Part shown: positions 32,827 through 40,055 of the stretch, one piece after another
How positions within the stretch are numbered: position 1 is the first letter of the stretch
Layout of the letters: each line of letters opens with the position of its first letter
NCBI RefSeq assembly: GCF_040372165.1
Contig: NZ_BAABWG010000002.1
Location: forward strand, 620,001-684,000
DNA length: 64,000 bases
From: Hydrogenophaga sp040372165
GTDB taxonomy: Bacteria > Pseudomonadota > Gammaproteobacteria > Burkholderiales > Burkholderiaceae_C
Direction: 5' to 3'
Notes under the pieces: generated by a model
Database searches by the model: none
What the model saw: the letters and a program-made list of their open reading frames with translations, nothing else
What the model was told of the DNA's origin: nothing
Position numbers and translations under genes: made by a program

Positions 32827-33507
32827 ATGTCTTCTTCATCAGATGACAATCAGGATACGCGCGTCGTCGCGGTTGTGCTCATCGCCGTCATTTTGCTGGC
32901 GGTCGGCTTGGCCGTGGGCATGGGTATCCACAAGTCCCGTTCGGGCGGCGCAGCGATGGCTGGCGAAGGTTCCGGCGATGCCGTGGCTGCGGTGGGCGCA
33001 GAGGGCTCCTCTGATGAGGCTGCCGATGCTTCAGAAGATTCCGCAGACGCTTCTTCCGAAGGTACCGCCGGCGGGGAAGAGTCGGGCCATGATGACGCCG
33101 GCCAGGCGACGCCCGAAGGCGATGGGGCTTCTGCCGGTGGCGACACGGCTGCAACCGCTGCAACCGCTGCCGCAGATGACGCGTCGGTGGTAGTGGAAGA
33201 TGGTGTGGTGAAGTTCTACTTTGCCTCCGGCAAGGCGGATCTCGCCGCAGGCGCTTCCACTGTACTGGCCGACGCGGTGGCTGCAGCCAAGGCTGGCAAG
33301 AAGCTGGTGATCTCCGGCTTCCACGATCCGACTGGCAACAAGGCGTTCAACGAGCAGCTGGCCAAGAAGCGGGCCATGGCGGTTCGCGACGCGCTGGTGG
33401 CAGACGGTGTGGCCGAGTCCAGCATCGAGCTGAAGAAACCGGAAGAGACCGCGGGCAGCGGCAACAATGCCGAGGCGCGTCGCGTCGAGGTGATGATTGC
33501 CCAGTGA
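32827..33507 (+). CDS. OmpA-family peptidoglycan-binding membrane protein
   Basis: This 226-residue protein has one N-terminal membrane helix (about 14-35: VVAVVLIAVILLAVGLAVGM), a long acidic Ala/Ser/Gly/Glu-rich linker (about 40-115) and a C-terminal OmpA-like domain (about 120-226) with VKFYFASGKADLAAGA, ISGFHDPTGN and NEQLAKKRAMAVRDAL. It would be anchored in the inner membrane and reach the peptidoglycan. A GGAGAG ribosome-binding site precedes the ATG, and a strong terminator follows at 33541. Confidence 0.9.
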   Translation: MSSSSDDNQDTRVVAVVLIAVILLAVGLAVGMGIHKSRSGGAAMAGEGSGDAVAAVGAEGSSDEAADASEDSADASSEGTAGGEESGHDDAGQATPEGDGASAGGDTAATAATAAADDASVVVEDGVVKFYFASGKADLAAGASTVLADAVAAAKAGKKLVISGFHDPTGNKAFNEQLAKKRAMAVRDALVADGVAESSIELKKPEETAGSGNNAEARRVEVMIAQ

Positions 33508-33537
33508 CCGTTCGGTTCACTCAGCGACTCTGACAAC

Positions 33538-33567
33538 AAAAAAGCCCGGCGATGCCGGGCTTTTTTG
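33538..33567 (+). terminator. Rho-independent terminator
   Basis: AAAGCCCGGC, loop GAT, GCCGGGC and six T residues (33541-33566) form a textbook terminator behind the OmpA-family gene. Confidence 0.95.
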
Positions 33568-33615
33568 TGTCGCATGCCCTGGTGCATGGTGCACGGGGGC
33601 GCGGAACCAGTTGGT

Positions 33616-34005
33616 TCAGGCGTTGCGCTGGATCAGTTCGATCTTGTAGCCGTCGGGGTCGGTGACGAACGCGATGACGGTCTTGCCGCCCTTGACCGGC
33701 CCGGCTTCGCGGGTGACGTTGCCGCCAGCGGCCTTGATGCGATCACAGGCGGCGTATACGTCAGGGACGCCAATGGCGATGTGTCCGTAGGCGGTGCCGA
33801 TGTCATAGCTGTCCTGCCCCCAGTTGTAGGTCAACTCCAGCTCGGCCTGGCCCGGGTTGCCGCCGTCGAAGCCAAGAAAGGCCAGTGAGTATTTGTAGTC
33901 CGGATTCTCGGAGGTGCGCAGCAGTTGCATGCCGAGCACCTGGGTGTAGAAATCGATGGAGCGCTGGAGGTCGCCAACGCGCAGCATGGTGTGTAGGAAA
34001 CGCAC
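33616..34005 (-). CDS. gloA: Lactoylglutathione lyase (glyoxalase I)
   Basis: This 129-residue enzyme converts the methylglyoxal-glutathione hemithioacetal to S-lactoylglutathione. Expected metal ligands are visible: His5 (RFLHTML), a Glu in QAELELTYN, His74 (YGHIAIGV) and Glu124 (YKIELIQ). Other motifs are LRVGDLQRSIDFYTQVLGM and SLAFLGF. GTG 34005 was chosen because the family begins exactly at (M)RFLHTML; the open frame extends upstream without conservation. Confidence 0.96.
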   Translation of the reverse strand: MRFLHTMLRVGDLQRSIDFYTQVLGMQLLRTSENPDYKYSLAFLGFDGGNPGQAELELTYNWGQDSYDIGTAYGHIAIGVPDVYAACDRIKAAGGNVTREAGPVKGGKTVIAFVTDPDGYKIELIQRNA

Positions 34006-34096
34006 GGATGGTCCTTTGGGCTTTGGATTATGGGGCTGGCGTGGGAAAGCGCATGCCCCAGGGTTGTCCAATGGTGCCGCCCATTGGACGGTGGCG

Positions 34097-34696
34097 TCAA
34101 ACGCCGGCGAGGTGACCGTAGCCGTCGCGGGTTTTTTGGGAGACCCTGCCCAGCACGTCTTCGTATGGCGTCTGATGGCGCTGCAGCAGTCGTGCGGAGG
34201 CCATGCGGCGGTTGCGGCAGAACCAGTGGCAGGTGTGCTGCATGAGCAGTACCTCTGCCAGCATCTGGCGGGCGCGGGGCTTGGCGGCAATGCCTGTCGG
34301 GTTGTCTGCCAGCGCGGAGACGCCGTTGGCGTGAATGGTCATGACGCTGGCCAGGTCAAAACACGCGGCGGGGAGCCAGTGCCGGGCAAACGGCAGAGGG
34401 ACTTTGCTGATCCGCACGTCGGCAGGCGGCTGCTGGCGCAAATCCTGGGAGAGCTTCTGCAGCTGCTCTGCCAGTTGCTGCTCGGTAGCGTGTTGCTGTT
34501 CAAACGCCAGCGCCTGGCGCTCTTCGTCTTCCAGCGTCAGCGCCCTCATGTAGCCGTTGTTCAGGCGCTCCATCAAGGCTTCGATCTGGTAGTGGGACAG
34601 CAGGCGGGACAACAGGACGATGCGTTTGGCCTGGTCATACCAGCCCAGGAAGGCATAGCCAAGGACGACGAGAACAACGAGGGCCAGAGGGTGCAT
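34097..34696 (-). CDS. Hypothetical protein with N-terminal membrane helix
   Basis: This 199-residue protein begins with one hydrophobic helix (PLALVVLVVLGYAFLGWYD) and continues as a Gln/Leu-rich, probably coiled-coil part (about 55-90: RQALAFEQQHATEQQLAEQL), then a basic domain with HTCHWFCRNRRMASARLLQR. I recognise no family. ATG 34696 was chosen because the frame upstream runs through the neighbouring DsbG-like gene. It lies 90 bases downstream of that gene on the same strand. Confidence 0.68.
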   Translation of the reverse strand: MHPLALVVLVVLGYAFLGWYDQAKRIVLLSRLLSHYQIEALMERLNNGYMRALTLEDEERQALAFEQQHATEQQLAEQLQKLSQDLRQQPPADVRISKVPLPFARHWLPAACFDLASVMTIHANGVSALADNPTGIAAKPRARQMLAEVLLMQHTCHWFCRNRRMASARLLQRHQTPYEDVLGRVSQKTRDGYGHLAGV

Positions 34697-34785
34697 GCGG
34701 AGGTAGTGAAGCTTGCAGGGGGGCGGGACGGGGGTATGGGACGGTGTGTGGGGCGGATGCGCAGGAGATGCGCGGGAGAGGGGCT

Positions 34786-35409
34786 TCAGTCCAGACCGAG
34801 GGTCTTGGCCAGCTCGGCCGGAGGCATGGCACCAGCGTGCATGACGGCTGCCTGTGTCTTGGCGTTGCGGGCAACAATGAAAGGAACGGATTCGGCTCCC
34901 AGCTGGTTCAGCAATGCGGTGTTGGCCTTGATCTGGCTGCTGATCTCGTCGGGAACACTGGCTGAGGCGTCCATGCCACCCTGGCGCGCCAGGATGGATG
35001 CTTCGTGGGCCTTCATCGCCTCGACCGGATTGTCGGACTGCAGCAGCGCCGCACCTTGCGGAAGGCTGGAACCGTTGATGAAGGCCACAGGCATCCAGAC
35101 AAAGTGCACCTTGTCCATCAGGGTCTGGGCCGACTCCCACAGATGTGCGCAATGGGGGCACTGTGGATCGAAGAACACATAGACCTTGTGGGCGCTCATG
35201 ACAGCGCCCGCATTGAATCCGTGACCCTTTGCAGCGACCAGATCAAAAGCCTTGTCCTGGGACACGGCTTCGGCGGGGGCAGCACCCTCGCTGGCTTCCT
35301 GGGAGCAGGCACTCAGGGCCGAGGCAAGAACGATGCTCAGGGCCAGGCCGGTGGCTCTTGCGCTGTGGCTCAAGAGGGCGAAACGGGACAGAGTGAGGGG
35401 CTTGATCAT
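34786..35409 (-). CDS. DsbG/DsbC-like thiol:disulfide interchange lipoprotein
   Basis: This 207-residue thioredoxin-fold protein has redox motif CPHC (Cys84, Cys87) in VYVFFDPQCPHCAHLWE and a cis-proline loop ESVPFIVA. The N terminus is a lipoprotein signal with lipobox LSAC (Cys35), so it is probably membrane-anchored in the periplasm. It is shorter than full DsbG, with little dimerisation domain (about residues 45-72 only). DsbC/DsbG relatives rescue or isomerise oxidised cysteines. Confidence 0.88.
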   Translation of the reverse strand: MIKPLTLSRFALLSHSARATGLALSIVLASALSACSQEASEGAAPAEAVSQDKAFDLVAAKGHGFNAGAVMSAHKVYVFFDPQCPHCAHLWESAQTLMDKVHFVWMPVAFINGSSLPQGAALLQSDNPVEAMKAHEASILARQGGMDASASVPDEISSQIKANTALLNQLGAESVPFIVARNAKTQAAVMHAGAMPPAELAKTLGLD

Positions 35410-35654
35410 TCGGGAAATTGCCAGCGGTGAATCTGCAGGCGTAGCTGCTCATTGGAGCGCAACGCGCAGACCTTCGCGTGCTTTCTTTCGGGTGTGCGTG
35501 AAAACCCCAATCATCGCAGATGTGCGAGGGTGAGGTGCCGGAAGGCTTCTGAGGAAGGTTTCTTGTCTTGAGGACGCGGCGGAGGGTTATTCCCTCCGGC
35601 CGTGCGCCATTGCTCGGGACCAGCGCTCCGGTGCCGATCCCTGGTGCGCTTGCA

Positions 35655-36020
35655 TCAGGCGCCGAACTGGATATGTGTGATCAGTCGACTGGCGATGTGG
35701 GTGAGGACGTAGTCTGGTCCGATCTGGACCCAGTGGTGGCTGCGGGGAGGGCGTGGCAGGCCGTGTGCTGCGTATTGCTTCACGATGTACTGGCGCTGGC
35801 GAAAGTGCTCGGGCAGCGGGCCACCCAGCTGAAACTGCGGGCCCCGGGCACTGTAGTAACGGCGCCATTGAGGTGGCGTATCGTCGTCGGCCTTGAGGTC
35901 GAGGGCATGCTGCGGCTCGTTGCGCGCATGGCGCACCTGCTCGGGTGGCTGAGCGTGCACGCCAGGGGCCCAGCCCATGCTGACGGCGGCGAGAGTGGAT
36001 GCCAAAGCGCGAACTTTCAT
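35655..36020 (-). CDS. RcnB-like periplasmic protein
   Basis: This 121-residue protein has a Sec signal peptide (MKVRALASTLAAVSMGWAPG, cleavage near VHA-QPP) and ends with a RcnB-type domain: GPLPEHFRQRQYIV, GLPRPPRSHHWVQIGPDYVL and SRLITHIQF. RcnB in E. coli influences nickel/cobalt efflux, but most members are only annotated by domain. GGAGGC precedes ATG 36020 on the minus strand. Confidence 0.85.
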   Translation of the reverse strand: MKVRALASTLAAVSMGWAPGVHAQPPEQVRHARNEPQHALDLKADDDTPPQWRRYYSARGPQFQLGGPLPEHFRQRQYIVKQYAAHGLPRPPRSHHWVQIGPDYVLTHIASRLITHIQFGA

Positions 36021-36241
36021 GCTTGCCTCCGCGGGGTAAAGCGTTGTGGGGGCGGGCTGGAACAAGGATGACCCGGAGCGGTCACCGCCATATCGGCGCC
36101 ATTTGATGATCTCTTGAGTTTGTTTCCAGTTGATGACCAAGATTCAATGTAATTGCAAGTGATCGTTGCAAAACGTGGATGTATCCCCCATTGGCGGGAC
36201 TGTTTGGCGTCTACGTGGCGTGAGCGCAAAATCGACAGGAC

Positions 36242-36937
36242 ATGTGCACCAACTACACCCCCGCCTCCGCGTCCGATCTCATGGCGTTCGACGCCTTGGG
36301 GGCGATCGATCTGCCTGACCAGGAATGGCCCGAAGAGACGTTTCCCGGTTACCTCGCTCCCATCCTGTCCCTGGACAGTGCCGGCTCGGTGCGTTGTGAA
36401 CTGGCGCGGTTCGGGCTGCTTCCCCGGTGGTGCAGGTCACGCGAGGAAGCCAATCGGGTGGGGCGAGGCACGTACAACGCCAGAAGCGAGACAGTGGCGG
36501 AGAAGCCCAGCTTTCGGTCGGCTTGGCGGGAACGGCAGTTTGCCCTGGTGCCCATGCGCCACTATTACGAACCCTGCTGGGAGTCGGGGCGAGCCTTGCG
36601 CTGGCGCATTGCGCGGCCGGATGGCAGGCCGTTTGCCGTGGCGGGACTGTATGAGCACTGGCTGGATCGGACGACTGGCGAGACAGTGCGCAGCTTCACC
36701 ATGCTGACTGTCAATGCCGACCAGCACCCGCTGATGCGCCGCATGCATCGGCCGGGTGACGAAAAGAGGATGCTGTCCATGGTGGGGGCCACCGACCATG
36801 AGAGGTGGCTGACAGCCTCGCCCGAGGAGGCAGCCCAGTTTCTGCAGCCGGCACCGGACGAACCACTGGTGGGGGCGCCTGCCGCTGTGGCGCCATCTGC
36901 TGCACCCGAAGCGCCGCAGCGTTCACTGGATTTCTGA
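36242..36937 (+). CDS. SOS response-associated peptidase family protein (HMCES/YedK-like)
   Basis: This 231-residue SRAP-domain protein starts MCTNYTP; Cys2 is the residue that forms a covalent crosslink with abasic sites in single-stranded DNA after Met removal. Other SRAP motifs are TYNARSETV (with the active-site Asn and Glu) and PMRHYYEP (family pattern RCLVPxxGFYEW, here divergent), and a C-terminal TMLTVNADQHPLMRRMHRPG with the conserved His. Several positions differ from E. coli YedK, so it belongs to a divergent subgroup. No LexA box is visible upstream. Confidence 0.9.
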   Translation: MCTNYTPASASDLMAFDALGAIDLPDQEWPEETFPGYLAPILSLDSAGSVRCELARFGLLPRWCRSREEANRVGRGTYNARSETVAEKPSFRSAWRERQFALVPMRHYYEPCWESGRALRWRIARPDGRPFAVAGLYEHWLDRTTGETVRSFTMLTVNADQHPLMRRMHRPGDEKRMLSMVGATDHERWLTASPEEAAQFLQPAPDEPLVGAPAAVAPSAAPEAPQRSLDF

Positions 36938-37026
36938 ACGCAGGCAGATGCCCGCATGGCCAGCGTGGCGGTCATGGCGTTCGGAGAGCAGAGTGCAGCT
37001 GCTTGCCGGGGATAATCCGGGGTGAG

Positions 37027-38394
37027 ATGAACAACACTTTGGAACAACTTGAGCGCGGTGCCATGGCTGGCGCGCAGCGACTGGACTTGCAGGCGGCCGG
37101 TCTCTCAGTGTTGCCAGAGGCTGTCAAAGGGCTGGCGGGGTCGCTGGAGGTGCTCAACCTCACCGGCAACCAGCTGTCGGACCTGCCGGACTGGCTGGCG
37201 GACTTTGAAAAACTCAAGGTGGTGTTCGCCTCGCACAATGCCTTTACCCATTTGCCTGAAGTGCTGGGGACGCTGCCTCGGGTTGAGGTCGTGGGCTTGA
37301 GGGCTTGCTGCATAGAGCACGTGCCGGCGCAAGCCCTTGCGCCATCTTTGCGCTCGCTCATCCTGACCGAGAACCGCCTGACAACCCTGCCAGGGGCCAT
37401 GGGCGACCTGCAAGTCCTGCAGAAGCTCATGCTCACCGGCAATGCTCTTCGCGACCTGCCCGAATCATTGGTCCGGGCCCCGCGCCTGGAGTTGCTGCGC
37501 ATTGCCGCCAACCGAGTCGACCGGGTGCCGGGTTGGCTGCCCGAGATGCATGGGCTGGCCTGGCTGGCTGCATCAGGCAATCCGTTCAGTGACCTCGGGC
37601 CTGGCCGGCAAGCACCTGCCGGGCAGGGCGACGCACTGACTCTGACGGTGGACTGGACGGATCTTGAGGCCGGGGCACTGCTGGGGCAAGGAGCGTCTGG
37701 CAGGATTTTGAAGGTGTCACTGCGGAGAGACTTGCCTGGCATTGGCTCTAAAGGGAAGTCATTTGCGCTCAAGCAGTTCAAGGGAGAGGTGACCAGCGAT
37801 GGCCTGCCCGGCGACGAAATGGCAGCGAGCCTGGCAGTGGGTGATCAGGACCTGCTGGTGGCAGGGTTGGCGAAGGTCTCAGGTGTGCCGGAGGGTGGGC
37901 AGGCCATGCTGATGCCGCTGGTGGCGGCCGATGCGCGCGCGCTGGCAGGCCCGCCGGATCTGGATGCCTGCACGCGCGACTTGTATGCCAGCGATTGGTG
38001 CCTGACGGATGTGACAGTGGCGCAGCGGCTGATGGCCGATGCTGCAGCCGCACTCGCATCGGTTCACAGCAAAGGCCTGTTGCACGGTGACTTCTATGCG
38101 CACAACCTCTTGTGGCACCCACCTACCGGGGCGGTTCGACTGAGCGATTTTGGAGCGGCCGTGGTGTTGCCAGACAGTGTGCCGGGCGGAATACCGCTTT
38201 GGCAGGCGATGGATACCTGTGCCTTTGGAATCTGGCTTGGCGAGGTGGCTGAGCGGCTGCAAGGCGCGGCGGCTGGGCACCTGCGCCAGGCGACACTGGC
38301 GGTGTCTGCTGCATGCCGGTTCGAACCTCCGGCGCGGCGCCCCTCCATGTCAGAAGTGGCGGGTCAGCTTCGCAGCTTGTCGCCGGTGAGGTGA
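37027..38394 (+). CDS. Leucine-rich-repeat serine/threonine kinase
   Basis: This 455-residue protein has about seven leucine-rich repeats (about 15-190; units like LEVLNLTGNQLSDLPDWL and LRSLILTENRLTTLPGAM) joined to a protein kinase-like domain (about 210-450). Kinase elements are a Gly-rich loop GQGASGRILKV, the VAIK-type Lys in FALKQF, a catalytic loop HGDFYAHNLLW (HGD in place of HRD, with the Asn present) and SDFGAA for DFG. The substrate is unknown. It lies 90 bases after the HMCES gene and may share its transcript. Confidence 0.9.
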   Translation: MNNTLEQLERGAMAGAQRLDLQAAGLSVLPEAVKGLAGSLEVLNLTGNQLSDLPDWLADFEKLKVVFASHNAFTHLPEVLGTLPRVEVVGLRACCIEHVPAQALAPSLRSLILTENRLTTLPGAMGDLQVLQKLMLTGNALRDLPESLVRAPRLELLRIAANRVDRVPGWLPEMHGLAWLAASGNPFSDLGPGRQAPAGQGDALTLTVDWTDLEAGALLGQGASGRILKVSLRRDLPGIGSKGKSFALKQFKGEVTSDGLPGDEMAASLAVGDQDLLVAGLAKVSGVPEGGQAMLMPLVAADARALAGPPDLDACTRDLYASDWCLTDVTVAQRLMADAAAALASVHSKGLLHGDFYAHNLLWHPPTGAVRLSDFGAAVVLPDSVPGGIPLWQAMDTCAFGIWLGEVAERLQGAAAGHLRQATLAVSAACRFEPPARRPSMSEVAGQLRSLSPVR

Positions 38395-38421
38395 AGGTGA
38401 AGCTGACGTCGAGGCACCGGA

Positions 38422-39333
38422 TCAGCGCGAATCGCTGAGGAACAGCGCCGGATCGACCATGGCCTGATTGAGCATGACGCCAAAGTGCAGGTGAGGGCCG
38501 GTGACGCGCCCGGTCGCCCCGACCTCACCGATGCGCTGTCCGGCGACCACGGCTTCTCCGATCCGGACGCTTGTTGTGCTCAGGTGGCAGTACATGGTGA
38601 GCAAACCCTGCCCATGGTCGAGCCACACCGTGTTGCCATTGAAGAAATAGTCGCCCACGTCCAGCACCTGCCCATCCAGAGGCGCGATCACGGCTGTGCC
38701 GGTGGGTGCTGCGATGTCCATGCCGCTGTGGGGCTTGCGCGCTTCGCCATTGAAATACCGGCGCAGGCCAAAAGAGCTGGACCGCCTTCCTTCGACTGGG
38801 GGCACCATGAGGCCCAAGGGGCTGGACAGCGGCGCGTCGGGCCTGCTGTAAGTGCCGATGAACGCGTCCTGATGGGCTTTTTCCCTTTTGAACCGGTTCA
38901 GGTCTTCGGGGGAGAGCGATACCTTCGACCCGGCAACCTTGAGGTGTTGCTCGGCGTAGCGCTTGTCGATCACCCGCAAGCGCTTGCTGTCCAGAACGAA
39001 TCCGTCCGGGGCGACCCTTTGCAATACCAGTTCACTTCCGGGCTTGGCGTCAAGCGACAGCCCGACCAGCGCCTGCCAGGCGCCATCTTCCTCGATGCGG
39101 GCGACCAGGGCGCGTCCCGGACTGGCAGTGCCGCCTTCCTCCAGCACGTGCCAGGTGACGGCAGGTCTTGAATCCAGGTCAGGAAGCGTCCACCGTGCCA
39201 CTTCGCCGGGCGCGACAGTGTCGTCGGTGTCGGCTGCATGCGCGTGGTGCATGTTCAGCACCCACCCTGCGGGCATGCCCAGCCTGAGCAGTGGGCTCGT
39301 CAAGGTGTGAAGCAGCAGCTTGCGTCGGGTCAA
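38422..39333 (-). CDS. M23 family metallopeptidase
   Basis: This 303-residue protein has an N-terminal hydrophobic signal segment (about 8-30) and a C-terminal LytM/M23 domain (about 180-295) with zinc ligands in KPHSGMDIAAPTG (His, Asp) and GPHLHFGVML (HxH). Such enzymes cleave peptidoglycan cross-links or serve as activators. It is convergent with the LRR-kinase gene and divergent from the LprI-like gene. The middle part (about 40-150) is a beta-rich region similar to Peptidase_M23_N. Confidence 0.93.
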   Translation of the reverse strand: MTRRKLLLHTLTSPLLRLGMPAGWVLNMHHAHAADTDDTVAPGEVARWTLPDLDSRPAVTWHVLEEGGTASPGRALVARIEEDGAWQALVGLSLDAKPGSELVLQRVAPDGFVLDSKRLRVIDKRYAEQHLKVAGSKVSLSPEDLNRFKREKAHQDAFIGTYSRPDAPLSSPLGLMVPPVEGRRSSSFGLRRYFNGEARKPHSGMDIAAPTGTAVIAPLDGQVLDVGDYFFNGNTVWLDHGQGLLTMYCHLSTTSVRIGEAVVAGQRIGEVGATGRVTGPHLHFGVMLNQAMVDPALFLSDSR

Positions 39334-39415
39334 TGGTGTTTCCTCATGGCCAGCGCTATCATCTCATGCATGCTGCATGACGGCCAAGGAAAACAATGAA
39401 CCCGCGGAGAGGGAG

Positions 39416-39886
39416 ATGGCAGGTTTCAATCAAAAGAACAAGGCGCCGGACCGGCGCCTGCATTTGGCGCATCCGCTCTGGTGCGTATGCATGGCTGCGC
39501 TGCTGGCTTCAGGTTCTGCAGCTGCAGGTGACCTGGACACAAGCACGGGCCCCGATGGTCCGGTGGAAGAGTTCTCGGCGGACTATTTCGCTTGCCAGGA
39601 TGAAGCGCGCGGCATGGCCCCTGCGATGCAGAAATGTGTCGACGCCGAGCTGGTCTTGCAGCAGCGGCACATGAACGACGCGTTGGGCAGGCTGCAGCAG
39701 CAGCTCGACCAGCGGTCCGTGTCCCTGCTCCAGGCATCCCAGGCCCACTGGGCGGACTACAAGAACAGCACCTGCAGCTTTCATCACCGGGTGAACAAGA
39801 GCGCCATGGCGCCGCTGGAGGTGGCGGCCTGCCACCTGGATGCGACCATGGAGCGCGCTGCCCTGCTGCGGCACTGGCAGCGTTGA
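39416..39886 (+). CDS. LprI-like (DUF1311) periplasmic protein
   Basis: This 156-residue protein has a signal segment (about 20-38: PLWCVCMAALLASGSAAAG) and a DUF1311/LprI domain with paired cysteines: YFACQDEARGMAPAMQKCVD, RHMNDALGRLQQQL and WADYKNSTCSFH...VAACHL. LprI of mycobacteria inhibits lysozyme; for this protein the role is only inferred. ATG 39416 follows GGAGAGGGAG directly, whereas the upstream ATG 39377 lacks a ribosome-binding site. Confidence 0.85.
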   Translation: MAGFNQKNKAPDRRLHLAHPLWCVCMAALLASGSAAAGDLDTSTGPDGPVEEFSADYFACQDEARGMAPAMQKCVDAELVLQQRHMNDALGRLQQQLDQRSVSLLQASQAHWADYKNSTCSFHHRVNKSAMAPLEVAACHLDATMERAALLRHWQR

Positions 39887-40055
39887 TCGCTGTCAGGGCC
39901 TGAGGCGGCCACTTGACCTTTCCGGCATCTGGTGGCTCCCCGGCGCATCCGGGTGGATGCGTATTCCCTGTGCGTCTGTCGCCGCTGACAATGAGGTTGG
40001 CGGTTCGCCTCTCCTTTGGAGTCAGGCGGTGCCCAAGCAAAGGAAGAGATACAAG

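Noticed and set aside
34697..35161. Upstream extension of the 34097 gene
   Set aside because: The open frame continues across the DsbG-like gene in another frame, where it is not conserved; ATG 34696 with a membrane helix is a better start.
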